From assembly GCF_018070465.1 (NCBI RefSeq), contig NZ_JAGPXT010000007.1, positions 208,910 through 272,909 of the forward strand: a stretch of 64,000 nt of DNA. Reading direction: 5' to 3'. A program made the position numbers and the translations under genes. The notes below the pieces were generated by a model. It searched no databases. It saw only the letters and a list, made by a program, of their open reading frames with translations, and had not been told where the DNA came from. Each line of letters opens with the position of its first letter. Position 1 is the stretch's first letter. The stretch is from Micromonospora sp. C95 (GTDB lineage Bacteria; Actinomycetota; Actinomycetes; Mycobacteriales; Micromonosporaceae). Below are positions 28,189-37,265 of the stretch, piece by piece.

Positions 28189-28848
28189 ATGACCGATGTG
28201 GTACTCCCCTGCCGGAACGAGGCACCGGCCCTGCCCGGCCTGCTGGCCCGGATACCGGCCGGCTACCGGCCGATCGTGGTGGACAACGGCTCGACCGACG
28301 GCTCGGCCGAGGTGGCTCGCGCCCACGGCGCGGAGGTGATCAGCGTCGCCGAGCCCGGCTACGGTGCCGCCGTACACGCCGGCGTCGAGGCGGCCGACCC
28401 CGCCGACGGGGTGGTGTGCGTGATGGACGCCGACGGCTCCTTCGACCCGACGCAACTGCCCCGGCTGGCTGCCTCCGTACGCACCGGTCAGGCGCAGCTG
28501 GCGACCGGCCGGCGCCGCCCGGTCGGACGGGGGGTGTGGCCGCTGCACGCCCGGGCCGCCAACGCCTTCCTCGCCCACCGGCTGCGCCGCACGACCGGCC
28601 TGGACGTGCACGACATCGGCCCGATGCGGGCGGTACGCCGCGACGACCTGCTGGCGTTGGGGCTGCGCGACCGGCGGTTCGGCTACCCGTTGGAGTTGCT
28701 GATCGCGGCGGACCGGGCCGGTTGGCGGGTGGTCGAGATCGACGTCGACTACGGTCCGAGGGCGGCCGGCACCCGCTCGAAGGTGACCGGCACCCTGCTC
28801 GGCACCGCCCGCGCCGTGCGCGACATGAGCGCGGTGCTGGCCCGGTGA
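28189..28848 (+). CDS. Family 2 glycosyltransferase
   Basis: 219 residues. The GT-A fold is shown by VVLPCRNEAPALPGLL, VDNGSTDGSAEVA and the metal-binding CVMDADGSFDP. It resembles DPM1-like polyprenyl-phosphate sugar transferases. Start ATG 28189 matches a leaderless promoter; ATG 28168 is the alternative. It overlaps the next gene by 4 bp and heads a five-gene run. Confidence 0.88.
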   Translation: MTDVVLPCRNEAPALPGLLARIPAGYRPIVVDNGSTDGSAEVARAHGAEVISVAEPGYGAAVHAGVEAADPADGVVCVMDADGSFDPTQLPRLAASVRTGQAQLATGRRRPVGRGVWPLHARAANAFLAHRLRRTTGLDVHDIGPMRAVRRDDLLALGLRDRRFGYPLELLIAADRAGWRVVEIDVDYGPRAAGTRSKVTGTLLGTARAVRDMSAVLAR

Positions 28849-29501
28849 GCGCCACCCAGGTTCTGGTGCTGGCCAAGGCGCCGACACCCGGCCGGGTCAA
28901 GACGCGGCTCTGCCCACCCTGCACCCCCGTGCAGGCGGCCCGGGTCGCCGCCGCCGCCCTGGCCGACACCCTGGACACCGTCACCGCCGCGGCCGGTGCC
29001 GGCGTGCTCGTCCTCGACGGCGACCACCCCGCCCCGCCGGGTTGGGCGACGCTCCCCCAGCGCGGCGACTCACTCGGCGACCGCCTCGCCAGCGCGTTCG
29101 CCGACGCGCGCACACCCGGCACGCCCGCCGTGCTGATCGGCATGGACACCCCGCAGCTTCTCGTCGAGCACCTCGACACGGCCCGGGAACTGCTCGTCAC
29201 GGCGGGCGGTCCGGACGCCGTGCTCGGCCCGGCCACCGACGGTGGCTGGTGGATGTTGGGGCTGCGCGATCCCGGCCACGCCACCGTGCTGCGTACCATC
29301 GCCACCTCCACGGCGACCACCGGCGAGCGCACCCTGGTCGCGCTGCGTCGTCGCGGCCTGCGGGTACACCTGCTGCCCTGGCTGTCCGACGTGGACACGG
29401 CGGCCGACGCCCGGGCCGTGGCCAGGTTGTGCCCGCCCGGCAGCCGGTTCGCCCGCGCCGTCGCCCGCGAGGTGCCGCAGCCCGCACCGGTCGCCCGGTG
29501 A
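28845..29501 (+). CDS. TIGR04282/DUF2064 glycosyltransferase-like protein
   Basis: 218 residues: VLVLAKAPTPGRVKTRLCPP at the N-terminus, GMDTPQLLVEHL and GPATDGGWWMLGL are the signature of the DUF2064 (TIGR04282) GT-A family. Members are presumed nucleotide-sugar transferases related to CofC/MobA-like nucleotidyltransferases. GTG start overlaps the GT2 stop; its own stop overlaps the methyltransferase start. Confidence 0.85.
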   Translation: MSATQVLVLAKAPTPGRVKTRLCPPCTPVQAARVAAAALADTLDTVTAAAGAGVLVLDGDHPAPPGWATLPQRGDSLGDRLASAFADARTPGTPAVLIGMDTPQLLVEHLDTARELLVTAGGPDAVLGPATDGGWWMLGLRDPGHATVLRTIATSTATTGERTLVALRRRGLRVHLLPWLSDVDTAADARAVARLCPPGSRFARAVAREVPQPAPVAR

Positions 29502-30139
29502 ACGCCGTCGCGGTCTTCGACACCGCGATCGACCGGGCCGCCGCCGGCATCCCGGCCGCCTTCACGGCTCGGCACGCCAGCGGCGGGGTCTACCGCTTCG
29601 ACCCGGCCGCCTGGTGCCGGGACGCGATCGCCGGAGACGACGCGCTGATCGGGTGCTGCACCGGTCCCACCCTTGATGTCGGCTGCGGCCCGGGCCGGCT
29701 CACCAGCGCCCTGAGCCACGCCGGCCGGCCCGCCCTCGGCATCGACGTCAGCGCCAGCGCGGTGCTGCTGGCCCGCCGCCGGGGCGCGGCCGTTCTGCAA
29801 CGCGACGTCTTCGGCCCGGTGCCCGGTGCCGGCCGCTGGCGGCACCTGCTGCTGGCCGACGGCAACATCGGCATCGGCGGTGACCCGTACCGGCTGCTCC
29901 GCCGGTGCCGTCAACTGCTGGCCGTCGACGGGCGCCTGCATGCGGAACTGGCACCGGCGGGCACGCCGGCCTGGTCCGGAACCGCGACGGTGCAGCACCC
30001 GGACGGCGCCGACCGCACGCTGCCCTGGGCCTGCGTACCCCTCGAAGATCTTGCCGGGCTGGCCGACGCCACCGCGATGCGGGTGCTCGACAGCTGGACG
30101 GAGGCGGGGCGGTGGTTCGCCACCCTGACACCCCGGTGA
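29498..30139 (+). CDS. Class I SAM-dependent methyltransferase
   Basis: 213 residues. The SAM site is LDVGCGPGRLTSAL, with GIDVSASAV as the acidic strand 2. The N-terminal part contains RHASGGVYRFDPAAWCRD, a sequence typical of the methyltransferases in this conserved gene run. GTG start overlapping the previous stop. Acceptor unknown, presumably the glycan or lipid product. Confidence 0.82.
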   Translation: MNAVAVFDTAIDRAAAGIPAAFTARHASGGVYRFDPAAWCRDAIAGDDALIGCCTGPTLDVGCGPGRLTSALSHAGRPALGIDVSASAVLLARRRGAAVLQRDVFGPVPGAGRWRHLLLADGNIGIGGDPYRLLRRCRQLLAVDGRLHAELAPAGTPAWSGTATVQHPDGADRTLPWACVPLEDLAGLADATAMRVLDSWTEAGRWFATLTPR

Positions 30140-31350
30140 GCGGCCGCGCGGCGGTGCTGCGGCGCCTCGCCCGGTGGTGCCTGGCGCCGTGGCCGGCACC
30201 ACCGGTCACGCTGCGACGCGGACCGCTGCGCCCCGGGGTGTTCCGGTCCCGGCTGCGGTCGACCCGGATGACCAGTCAGCTCGGCGTCGCCCTCGGCGTG
30301 GCGTTCGGCATCTGCTTCGGCACCGGTCTGCTCAGCCACCTGATCCAGCACCCGCCGGGCTGGTTCTGGTGGCCGGCCCGCCCGGTCGGGCTCTACCGGT
30401 TCACGCAGGGTCTGCACGTGGCGACCGGGCTCGCCGCGATCCCGCTGCTCGGCGCCAAGCTGTGGTCGGTGTACCCCCGCCTGTTCAGCTGGCCGCCGGT
30501 CCGCTCGATCGCCCACGCGGCCGAACGCGCGAGCCTCGGTCTGCTCGTCGCCGCGGCACTGTTCCTGCTGGTCAGCGGCGTGCTCAACATCTCCCGCTGG
30601 TACGCCCCGATGCCGTTCTTCTTCACCGCCGGGCACTACTGGGTGGCCTGGCTGGCGGTCGGGGGGCTGCTGGTGCACATCGGCGTACACCTGCCGGCGG
30701 TTCGCGCCGCGCTCACCCGGCCCACCGGCGAGCCACGGCAGGACGGGCTGAACCGGCGGGCGCTGCTCGGCGGCGTCGCCGCCGCGTCCGGCCTGATCAC
30801 CCTGAGCACGGTCGGGCAGACGATCCGACCGTTGGCCGGTCTCGCGGTACTGGCTCCACGCCACCCCGACGTGGGGCCGCAGGGCCTGCCGGTGAACCGG
30901 ACCGCGGCCGGTGCCGGGGTGCGCGCCGCCGCCCTCGACCCGGCGTACCGGCTGCGGGTCACCGGACCGGACCGCAGTGTCAGCCTGGACCTCGCCGCCC
31001 TCGACCGACTGCCGCAGTACACCGCGGAGCTGCCGATCGCCTGCGTGGAGGGCTGGAGTGCCACCGGAACGTGGACCGGCGTGCGGTTGGGCGACCTGGT
31101 CGCGCTCGTCGGTGCCGATCCTCGACACTCGTCGGCCTGGGTCGAGTCGTTGCAGGTCGGCGGACGATACCGGGCCTGCACGGTGCCACCGGAGCATGTG
31201 CGCGATCCGCTGACCCTGATCGCGCTACGGCTGGGCGGCGAGCCCCTGCACCTCGACCACGGCTATCCGGCGCGGCTGATCGCGCCCAACCGGCCCGGCG
31301 TGCTGCAGACCAAGTGGCTCAGCCGGATCATCGTGTCGGGGACACCATGA
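30136..31350 (+). CDS. Cytochrome b561-like membrane domain fused to a molybdopterin oxidoreductase domain
   Basis: 404 residues. Residues about 45-190 hold four membrane helices with candidate heme-ligand histidines (H68, H94, H167, H181/H185). At 207-215, NRRALLGG resembles a twin-arginine motif followed by a hydrophobic stretch, so the C-terminal domain may be exported by Tat. That domain (265-404) is of the sulfite-oxidase/YedY type, with Cys303 in IACVEGWSATGTWTGV as likely Mo ligand. Single-chain linkage of the heme anchor and Mo domain recalls YedZ-YedY. Coupled on both sides by 4-bp overlaps. Likely extracytoplasmic; substrate unknown. Confidence 0.85.
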   Translation: MSGRAAVLRRLARWCLAPWPAPPVTLRRGPLRPGVFRSRLRSTRMTSQLGVALGVAFGICFGTGLLSHLIQHPPGWFWWPARPVGLYRFTQGLHVATGLAAIPLLGAKLWSVYPRLFSWPPVRSIAHAAERASLGLLVAAALFLLVSGVLNISRWYAPMPFFFTAGHYWVAWLAVGGLLVHIGVHLPAVRAALTRPTGEPRQDGLNRRALLGGVAAASGLITLSTVGQTIRPLAGLAVLAPRHPDVGPQGLPVNRTAAGAGVRAAALDPAYRLRVTGPDRSVSLDLAALDRLPQYTAELPIACVEGWSATGTWTGVRLGDLVALVGADPRHSSAWVESLQVGGRYRACTVPPEHVRDPLTLIALRLGGEPLHLDHGYPARLIAPNRPGVLQTKWLSRIIVSGTP

Positions 31351-31778
31351 AGACCCGGACCGGGTTGATCGTCGGCGGTTGCCTGCTCATGGCGTACGCC
31401 GTCGTCGGCGCTCTCACCGACACCGACGTGGCGCCGGGCGGGGTGCTGCTCTTTCTGGCCGCGGTGCTGGTGGGCCACGACGTCGCCTGGATGGCGGCGG
31501 TGCTGGCCGTCGGTGTCGCGCTGACCCGCGTTCCGCCTCTGTACCGGCCGACGATCCGGACGGCCGTGCTCACCGCCGCCGCGGTCACCGTGGTGGGACT
31601 TCCCCTCGCCCTGGGGTTCGGACGCGCGGCCGACAACGCCTCGGTGCTGCCGCTGCCGTACGGTCGCAACCTGGCCGCCGTCCTGCTCGTCGTCGCCGCC
31701 ACGACGCTGCTGGTGTGCGTGGTCCGGCGGCGGCAGGCCGTAAGGAATCCGAAAGACCCACCGAGCGGCGTACGGTGA
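31347..31778 (+). CDS. Small membrane protein in the molybdoenzyme operon
   Basis: 143 residues with four hydrophobic segments (LIVGGCLLMAYAVVGAL, VLLFLAAVLVGHDVAWMAAVLAVGVAL, TAVLTAAAVTVVGLPLAL, LAAVLLVVAATTLLVCVV). GHDVAW in the second loop is the only charged cluster of note. ATG overlaps the molybdoenzyme stop by 4 bp, so it probably assists that protein. Family not recognised. Confidence 0.7.
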   Translation: MKTRTGLIVGGCLLMAYAVVGALTDTDVAPGGVLLFLAAVLVGHDVAWMAAVLAVGVALTRVPPLYRPTIRTAVLTAAAVTVVGLPLALGFGRAADNASVLPLPYGRNLAAVLLVVAATTLLVCVVRRRQAVRNPKDPPSGVR

Positions 31779-31802
31779 CCCCCGGTCGCTAGCGTGATGG
31801 GG
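31739..31802 (+). promoter_or_regulatory. Leaderless promoter of the two-component operon with CGTAAG box
   Basis: TAGCGT (31790-31795), seven bases, then ATG 31803. CGTAAGGAATCCGAAAG begins at 31739, reading as two half-matches (CGTAAG, CGAAAG) ten bases apart, and could bind an OmpR-type regulator dimer. Matches the arrangement upstream of the GT2 operon at 28127-28188, so the regulator may control itself and the operon. Confidence 0.5.
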
Positions 31803-32513
31803 ATGGGACACCGGGTGTTAGTGGTCGACGACGACCCGACGGTAAGTGACGTCGTCCGCCGTTACCTGGAACAGGCCGGCTGCGAGGTGCAACTCGCCGC
31901 CGACGGCGCCGACGGCCTCGCCGCGATCGCCGCCCGGCGCCCCGATCTCGTGGTCCTCGACCTGATGATGCCCGGCATCGACGGCCTGGAGGTCTGCCGC
32001 CGGATCCGGCGGCAGCTACCCGACCTGCCGGTGGTCATGCTCACCGCGCTCGGTGAGGAGGCCGACCGGGTCCTCGGGCTCGAAGTCGGTGCCGACGACT
32101 ACGTCACCAAGCCGTTCTCCCCCCGCGAACTGGTGCTGCGGATCCGCTCCGTGCTGCGCCGCACCGCCGCGCACACCACTTCGCCCACCGTCTCGGCGAA
32201 GCTGACCGACGCGACGCTGACCGTGGACGCCGCCCGCCGCGTCGCCACCCTGGGTGGCACGGCGCTGTCGCTCACCGCCCGGGAGATCGATCTGCTGATC
32301 TTCTTCATGCGCCATCCGGGACGGGCGTGGTCGCGCACCGACCTGCTGGACAAGGTCTGGGGGTGGCAGTTCGGCGACCAGTCGACGGTCACCGTCCACG
32401 TCCGCCGGCTGCGCGAGAAGATCGAGAACGACCCGGCCGACCCGCAGCGTATCCGCACCGTCTGGGGGGTCGGATACCGTTACGACCCGCTCGACGAGGA
32501 AGCCGGCCCGTGA
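31803..32513 (+). CDS. OmpR-family response regulator
   Basis: 236 residues. Receiver domain: acidic triad D9-D10-D11 region, phospho-acceptor Asp53 (VVLDLMMPG), Thr81 and Lys103 (VTKPF). C-terminal winged helix with [26 protein letters not shown] and [13 protein letters not shown]. Start 31803 fits the leaderless promoter; ATG 31797 and GTG 31794 are in frame alternatives. It overlaps the kinase gene by 4 bp. It probably controls the surface-glycan/molybdoenzyme cluster. Confidence 0.93.
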   Translation: MGHRVLVVDDDPTVSDVVRRYLEQAGCEVQLAADGADGLAAIAARRPDLVVLDLMMPGIDGLEVCRRIRRQLPDLPVVMLTALGEEADRVLGLEVGADDYVTKPFSPRELVLRIRSVLRRTAAHTTSPTVSAKLTDATLTVDAARRVATLGGTALSLTAREIDLLIFFMRHPGRAWSRTDLLDKVWGWQFGDQSTVTVHVRRLREKIENDPADPQRIRTVWGVGYRYDPLDEEAGP

Positions 32514-33526
32514 CCGACATGCTGCTGATCGGGCTCTACGCCCTCGCCGCCGGCGGTGTCGTCGGCCTGGTCGGCGCCGCAGCGCTGCGGCTGTTGCGGG
32601 GCCGGTCGATTCTCGTGCACATCCTGGTCCTGCTCGCCGTCACCGTCCTCGCCGTGGTCGCCGGGGTCGCCACCGTCGCGCAGGCGATGTTCCTGTCCGC
32701 ACACGACCTGTGGGTCGTACTCGTCACGGTCACCGCCTCCGCGGTGATCAGCCTCGCCGTCGGCGCCGTTTTCGGCAGCCGGCTGGCCGCCGCCGCGGTC
32801 TGGGCCCGGGCTGCCCGGGAACGCGAACGGCGGCTGGAGGCCGGCCGTCGCGAACTCGTGGCGTGGGTGTCACATGATCTGCGTACCCCGCTGGCCGGGC
32901 TGCGGGCCATGGCGGAGGCCCTCGAGGACGGCATCATCCACGACCCGGCCGTCGTCGACGAGTACCACCGGCGTATCCGGATGGAGACCGACCGGATGGC
33001 CCAGCTCGTCGACGACCTCTTCGAGCTGTCCCGGATCAACGCCGGTGCGCTGCGGCTCATGCCCACCACCGTCCCGTTGGGCGACGTGGTTTCCGACGCG
33101 ATCGCCGGCGTCGCGCCGCTGGCCGCCCGCCGACGGATCCACCTGGTGGCCGCGGACAGCGGTTGGCCCAACGTCCGGGCCGGCGAACGCGAACTCGCCC
33201 GCATCGTCAGCAACCTGCTGATCAACTCCGTCCGTTACACCCCGGAGGACGGCAGCGTGCACATCGCCGCCGGCCACGAGACCGACAACGTGTGGCTGGC
33301 CGTCTCCGACACCTGCGGCGGCATCCCCGGCGAAGACCTGGACCGGGTCTTCGACGTCGCGTTCCGGGGTGAACGCGCCCGCACACCGGCCGCCGCCGAC
33401 TCCGGCGGTGGCGGCGGACTTGGCCTGGCAATCGTGCGCGGCCTCGTCGAGGCGCACGGCGGCCGGGTGAACGTCCGCAACACCGACCGCGGTTGCCGGT
33501 TCGAGGTACGCCTGCCCGCCACCTGA
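32510..33526 (+). CDS. Membrane sensor histidine kinase
   Basis: 338 residues. Two or three N-terminal membrane segments (about 4-90), a linker helix, and the H-box [11 protein letters not shown] with phospho-His122. The ATPase has N-box [12 protein letters not shown]1 DTCGGIP and G2 [10 protein letters not shown]. There is almost no extracytoplasmic loop between the helices, so the signal is probably membrane-derived. Partner of the upstream response regulator, with overlapping stop and start. Confidence 0.92.
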   Translation: MTDMLLIGLYALAAGGVVGLVGAAALRLLRGRSILVHILVLLAVTVLAVVAGVATVAQAMFLSAHDLWVVLVTVTASAVISLAVGAVFGSRLAAAAVWARAARERERRLEAGRRELVAWVSHDLRTPLAGLRAMAEALEDGIIHDPAVVDEYHRRIRMETDRMAQLVDDLFELSRINAGALRLMPTTVPLGDVVSDAIAGVAPLAARRRIHLVAADSGWPNVRAGERELARIVSNLLINSVRYTPEDGSVHIAAGHETDNVWLAVSDTCGGIPGEDLDRVFDVAFRGERARTPAAADSGGGGGLGLAIVRGLVEAHGGRVNVRNTDRGCRFEVRLPAT

Positions 33527-33645
33527 GGCGAGCCCACGCGAAGCTCCGGACGCCCGCCGGCAGTCCGCCGGTGCCGTCAGTCGGCGAAGGTGAGATCCCG
33601 CTCGGCCAGCGCCGCCGCCAGGATGCGGATCGCCTTCGACCCGAC

Positions 33646-34167
33646 TCACGGCCGCTGACGCAGCGCGCGCAGCACGCCGTGTCGGCGCAGGGCCCAGGCC
33701 AGACGCCGTACGCTCGAATGCCGCACGAACAGCAGCGCCGCCCGCCGGATCAGTCCGAGCCGGTCGTGGCTGACCTGGTTGTCGATCGCCTGCCAGATCA
33801 GCTCGCGCACCCGGGCGCTGTCCAGCACCGCCCGCACCTCGCGTCGTACCGCAGGATCCTCGGCCGCCGAAGCGATGGCCGCAGCCTGACCCGGCCGGTC
33901 CATCAGCGGCTGCACCGCCGCGACGAGCGGCCGGCGCACGTCGTCCCGCTCCAGCAGCAGCAACACCGCCGCACGGATCTCGACCGCGTCGAGACCGGAT
34001 CGCAGCAGCCTCAGCAGGCCGCGCTCCACCTCGCGGTCGTGATCGGGAACGGCCAGGGTGGCCAGCAGCACCGACACCTCGTCGAGATCGATGAGGTGTC
34101 GCAACCCGCCCCGGAACTCCGGCAGACCCCACGCAACCTGCAGACCCTTCGCGAGATTGCGGTTCAT
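33646..34167 (-). CDS. Hypothetical helical protein
   Basis: 173 residues, almost all helix, with leucine-rich repeats such as VSVLLATLAVPDHDREVERGLLRLLRSGLDAVEIRAAVLLLL and later AAIASAAEDPAVRREVRAVLD, which may form a HEAT-like array. No known family. GGAGGG precedes the ATG. After the TGA at 33646 the frame continues for 22 codons to another stop. Confidence 0.6.
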   Translation of the reverse strand: MNRNLAKGLQVAWGLPEFRGGLRHLIDLDEVSVLLATLAVPDHDREVERGLLRLLRSGLDAVEIRAAVLLLLERDDVRRPLVAAVQPLMDRPGQAAAIASAAEDPAVRREVRAVLDSARVRELIWQAIDNQVSHDRLGLIRRAALLFVRHSSVRRLAWALRRHGVLRALRQRP

Positions 34168-34330
34168 GCGCCCTCCGCTACCCGGGTGCGGCGGTCAGCG
34201 AAACCTGCGGTCTGTCCGGCCTGGTGCGGCCGAGTGCACGGGATCGGTGCATGGGTGCTGTCGAGCTGATGGCGCAGCCGGTTCACGCTGCCACGCGGCC
34301 ACGGGCTTCCCGCCTGGTGGCACAAACGGT

Positions 34331-35329
34331 TCAGTCGGTGCTGTCGGCGGGCAGTCGCTCTGGTAGCCCGAGCCGCGGGAACTGGTCGTCGTGGAAGGTG
34401 ACGATCTCGGCGATCGCCCCGTCGGTGACCCGCAGCACGTCGATGGTCAACGGCAGGTAGGCGCTCGCCGGCTTCCGCGAGTGATAGAAGGCGACGGCGG
34501 GCTGCCGGTTCACCCGGGTCTCGACGGCACGCAGACCCGTCATGCCCACGAAGCCGCTGTCGACCCAGTCGGTCACCACCGCGTCGCGGCCGACGTGCAG
34601 GCCCGGGGTCGGTGGCATCGAGCAGCGGACGTCGTCGCGCAGCAGCGCGGCGAGCCGGTCGATGTCCGTGGCCACGCTGGCCTCGGTGTAGCGGCGCACC
34701 AGCTCCCGTGTCCCGGCGTCCTCCTCGCCGCCGGTCCAGTCCTGCCGCTCGGCGGGCAGATGCTCCCGCATGCCCGCGCGGGCCCGCTGCAACGCGCTGT
34801 TCACCGAGTTGACCGAGTCGCCGAGCAGCTCCGCGACGTCCTTCGCCGGCCAACCGAGGACGTCCCGCAGGATCAGCACCGCCCGCGGGCGCGGCGCCAG
34901 GTGCTGGACCGCGACCAGGTACGCCAACTCGATCGTCTCCCGCGCCACGGCGACGACCTCCGGGTCGTCCGCGACGCCCGCGGCCAACTCGTCGAGCAGC
35001 CGGTCCGGGTAGGGCTGCAACCACCGCACCTCACCGCCGGTCGCCGGCTCCGGGCGGCACTTGGCCAGCAGGTCCAGGCAGGCGTTGGTGGCGATCCGAT
35101 ACAACCAGGCCCGGAACGACGAGCGCCCCGCGAAGGTCTCCCGCCGCCGCCAGGCGCGCAGGAACGTCTCCTGGACGGTGTCCTCGGCATCCTCGAACGA
35201 CCCGAGCATCCGGTAACAGTGCACGTGCAGCTCCCGCCGGTGCCGCTGCGCCAGCCCCGAGAACGCTGGCTCGTCGATCTCCCCCAGGCCGTCCACACCG
35301 AGATCCTTCGGCCGCGTGTCCGCATTCAT
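34331..35329 (-). CDS. ECF sigma factor of the SigJ type with SnoaL-like C-terminal domain
   Basis: 332 residues. Region 2 (about 20-90) with DAEDTVQETFLRAWRRRETF and region 4 (about 140-200) with LILRDVLGWPAKDVAELLGDSVNSVNSALQRARAGM. A SnoaL/NTF2-like domain (about 205-332; VNRQPAVAFYHSRKP) substitutes for a separate anti-sigma factor in such proteins. Start ATG 35329 follows GGTGGGGATGACGTG. A partner oxidoreductase is often adjacent in other genomes; here an NDH-2-like gene is about 4 kb away at 39409. Confidence 0.9.
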   Translation of the reverse strand: MNADTRPKDLGVDGLGEIDEPAFSGLAQRHRRELHVHCYRMLGSFEDAEDTVQETFLRAWRRRETFAGRSSFRAWLYRIATNACLDLLAKCRPEPATGGEVRWLQPYPDRLLDELAAGVADDPEVVAVARETIELAYLVAVQHLAPRPRAVLILRDVLGWPAKDVAELLGDSVNSVNSALQRARAGMREHLPAERQDWTGGEEDAGTRELVRRYTEASVATDIDRLAALLRDDVRCSMPPTPGLHVGRDAVVTDWVDSGFVGMTGLRAVETRVNRQPAVAFYHSRKPASAYLPLTIDVLRVTDGAIAEIVTFHDDQFPRLGLPERLPADSTD

Positions 35330-35422
35330 CACGTCATCCCCACCTCGTCGTGTCCCGTCGTAGGTATGACGGGTACGAGCGCGACAACTCATCACCGGGT
35401 CGGTCGGCACCTCGGCGGCGGA

Positions 35423-35881
35423 TCAGCTACCCAGCCTGCGTACCGCTGTCGAGGACAACCTGGTCAGTTCGGGTTGCGCAGGCAGAAACACCGTGGGGAC
35501 ACCGAGCGACTGGTTCATCGCGGCGAGACGGTGCTCGGCCTGCAGGTCGCTGGTGTTCCGCACGCCGCGGACGATCACTGCCACCTCATGGCTACGGCAG
35601 TAGTCGGAGGTCAACCCGCTCCAGGCCACCACGGTGACGGAGGTCCACTCGACCGGCAGGGCAGCCCGGACGGCGGCGGCTCGCTCCTCCTCGCCGACGT
35701 CTGGACGCTTGTCGCTGTTGACGGCGACCAGCACGACCACTTCGTCGAAGAGGTCACGTGCACGCCGCACCACGTTCACATGCCCGGCGGTGAAGGGATG
35801 GAAGCTGCCGGGGTAGACGGCGCGTACGCGACCGGCGGCGGGTGCTGTCGTCCCGGGCCCGGCCGATGGCGCGGGTGTCAC
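35423..35881 (-). CDS. CoaD-like pantetheine-phosphate adenylyltransferase, variant
   Basis: 152 residues. Nucleotidyltransferase motif GSFHPFTAGH (25-34) and SSTAVR (143-148). Housekeeping CoaD has PGTFDP or PGSFDP; here the Asp is His. The 18-residue Pro/Ala N-terminal extension is also unusual. So it may be a second, specialised copy of the coenzyme A pathway enzyme or a related adenylyltransferase. GTG start at 35881. The genome would still need its regular coaD elsewhere. Confidence 0.75.
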   Translation of the reverse strand: MTPAPSAGPGTTAPAAGRVRAVYPGSFHPFTAGHVNVVRRARDLFDEVVVLVAVNSDKRPDVGEEERAAAVRAALPVEWTSVTVVAWSGLTSDYCRSHEVAVIVRGVRNTSDLQAEHRLAAMNQSLGVPTVFLPAQPELTRLSSTAVRRLGS

Positions 35882-36046
35882 GACCGCGGCCGAGGGAACC
35901 GGAGCCGCGACCCTGGGTCGGTGCTCATGGTCCGACTGTAGGCTGCCGGATCCGCCGGCCCCCAGGGTGGGAAGGGCTTGACGCGCCGACCCTCATGAAG
36001 CATCGTCGATTGACACTCTCGAATGCCTTGACCACGGGGAGCACTG

Positions 36047-36601
36047 ATGAAGGCCTTCGTCACCACCACCCTCGTCGCCGCCCTGCTGCTCCTGACCCCC
36101 GGCAGCGCGCCCGCCGACCAGTCGGCAGCCGACCCGTCCTGCACCGGGCAGATCCATCCCAACCCCGGGTTCGAGCGTGGCACCGATGGCTGGGAGGCCG
36201 GGCCCCGCATCGTCGTGCTCGGCGACACGACCCGGCCCGCGCGCACCGGCCGTGCGTACGCCACCTTCGCCGGGTTGGACGTGACCCGCACCGACCTGCT
36301 GCGCACCACCGTCACGGTCCCGGCCAACTGCGACCTGACGGTCCGCTTCTGGGTCCGGACCACCACCACCGAAACCCGCCGTGGCGATTACCTGAACGTC
36401 GGGCTGGCGGTCACCGGCATCCCCCCGAAGACCCGGTTCTCCCTGGCCTTCGACGGCGGAGCAGAGTGGCGGCAGTACACCATGTCGTCCGGAACCGCAG
36501 CGACCGAACGCACCGCGACGGTCAGTTTCCTCGCCAGCGAGACGGCCGGCAACGGCGTCACGACCTTCGACCTCGACAACGTGGCCTTCAGGTTGAGCTG
36601 A
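36047..36601 (+). CDS. Secreted beta-sandwich protein, CBM-like
   Basis: 184 residues with a signal peptide (about 1-23, ending PGSAPADQ) and one compact beta domain: HPNPGFERGTDGWEAG, LTVRFWVRTTTTE and TTFDLDNVAFRLS are typical of carbohydrate-binding (CBM4/9/16/22-like) modules that stand alone. Two cysteines may pair. GGGGAG lies before the ATG. Its last 14 bp overlap the convergent GNAT gene. Confidence 0.72.
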   Translation: MKAFVTTTLVAALLLLTPGSAPADQSAADPSCTGQIHPNPGFERGTDGWEAGPRIVVLGDTTRPARTGRAYATFAGLDVTRTDLLRTTVTVPANCDLTVRFWVRTTTTETRRGDYLNVGLAVTGIPPKTRFSLAFDGGAEWRQYTMSSGTAATERTATVSFLASETAGNGVTTFDLDNVAFRLS

Positions 36602-37265
36602 CGGGTCCACCCCGACCCGCACCACCGCTCTCGGTCAGGAGCGCCTCGGCCCCCACCGGCCGGAAGCCCGCCGCCTGGAATGCGCGGACGCTGCGTGCGT
36701 TGCCGGCGGCCTGCTGCGCCCAGACGGGCTGGCCGTCGGGCACCAGGTGCCGGGCGGCGGCGGCCAGTGCCCGCCCGAGGCCCCGGCCTCGATGACCTTC
36801 GTCGACCTCGATCGCCGTCTCCCAGCGGCCTGCCACACCGCGGCCGAGGATGACGATTCCGCCGTCGGCCGCCCAGACGCGCAGTTCATCACGGCGCTTA
36901 CCGGCCCTGATCCGACGTGGATGATCCGCGTTGCCCACCTCTGTCAGGTCCAGCGGAGGCTCACCGGCCAGCGGGCTCGCCACGGTCAGGAGGTCGATCG
37001 TGTCCATGGCGCGCCGGGTGCGGTCGAGCAGCGCGCGCAGAAAGGCCGGATTCATCGCGGCCGCCAGGGGGTCGCAGTCGAGAGACGCCAGGATGCGGCG
37101 CACCCACACCGGGTTCTCGTCGGTGAAGACCACCGAGTGGGCGGTGAAGGCGACCACTCCGGCGTCACGACTGCTCGGCTGTGGCACCACGGTGACGCCG
37201 CCGTCCGGTGCCGGGAAGTGCCCCTGGGCTGCCGCATCCAGGATGTCCGCCAACTCGGTGCCCAT
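36588..37265 (-). CDS. GNAT acetyltransferase
   Basis: 225 residues. The C-terminal half is GNAT: TAIEVDEGHRGRGLGRALAAAARHL (acetyl-CoA loop), followed by VWAQQAAGNARSVRAFQAAGFRPVGAE. The N-terminal half (about 1-110) resembles a degenerate GNAT copy, as in many two-domain actinobacterial acetyltransferases. AAGGGA precedes the ATG at 37265. Target unknown. Confidence 0.82.
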   Translation of the reverse strand: MGTELADILDAAAQGHFPAPDGGVTVVPQPSSRDAGVVAFTAHSVVFTDENPVWVRRILASLDCDPLAAAMNPAFLRALLDRTRRAMDTIDLLTVASPLAGEPPLDLTEVGNADHPRRIRAGKRRDELRVWAADGGIVILGRGVAGRWETAIEVDEGHRGRGLGRALAAAARHLVPDGQPVWAQQAAGNARSVRAFQAAGFRPVGAEALLTESGGAGRGGPVSST

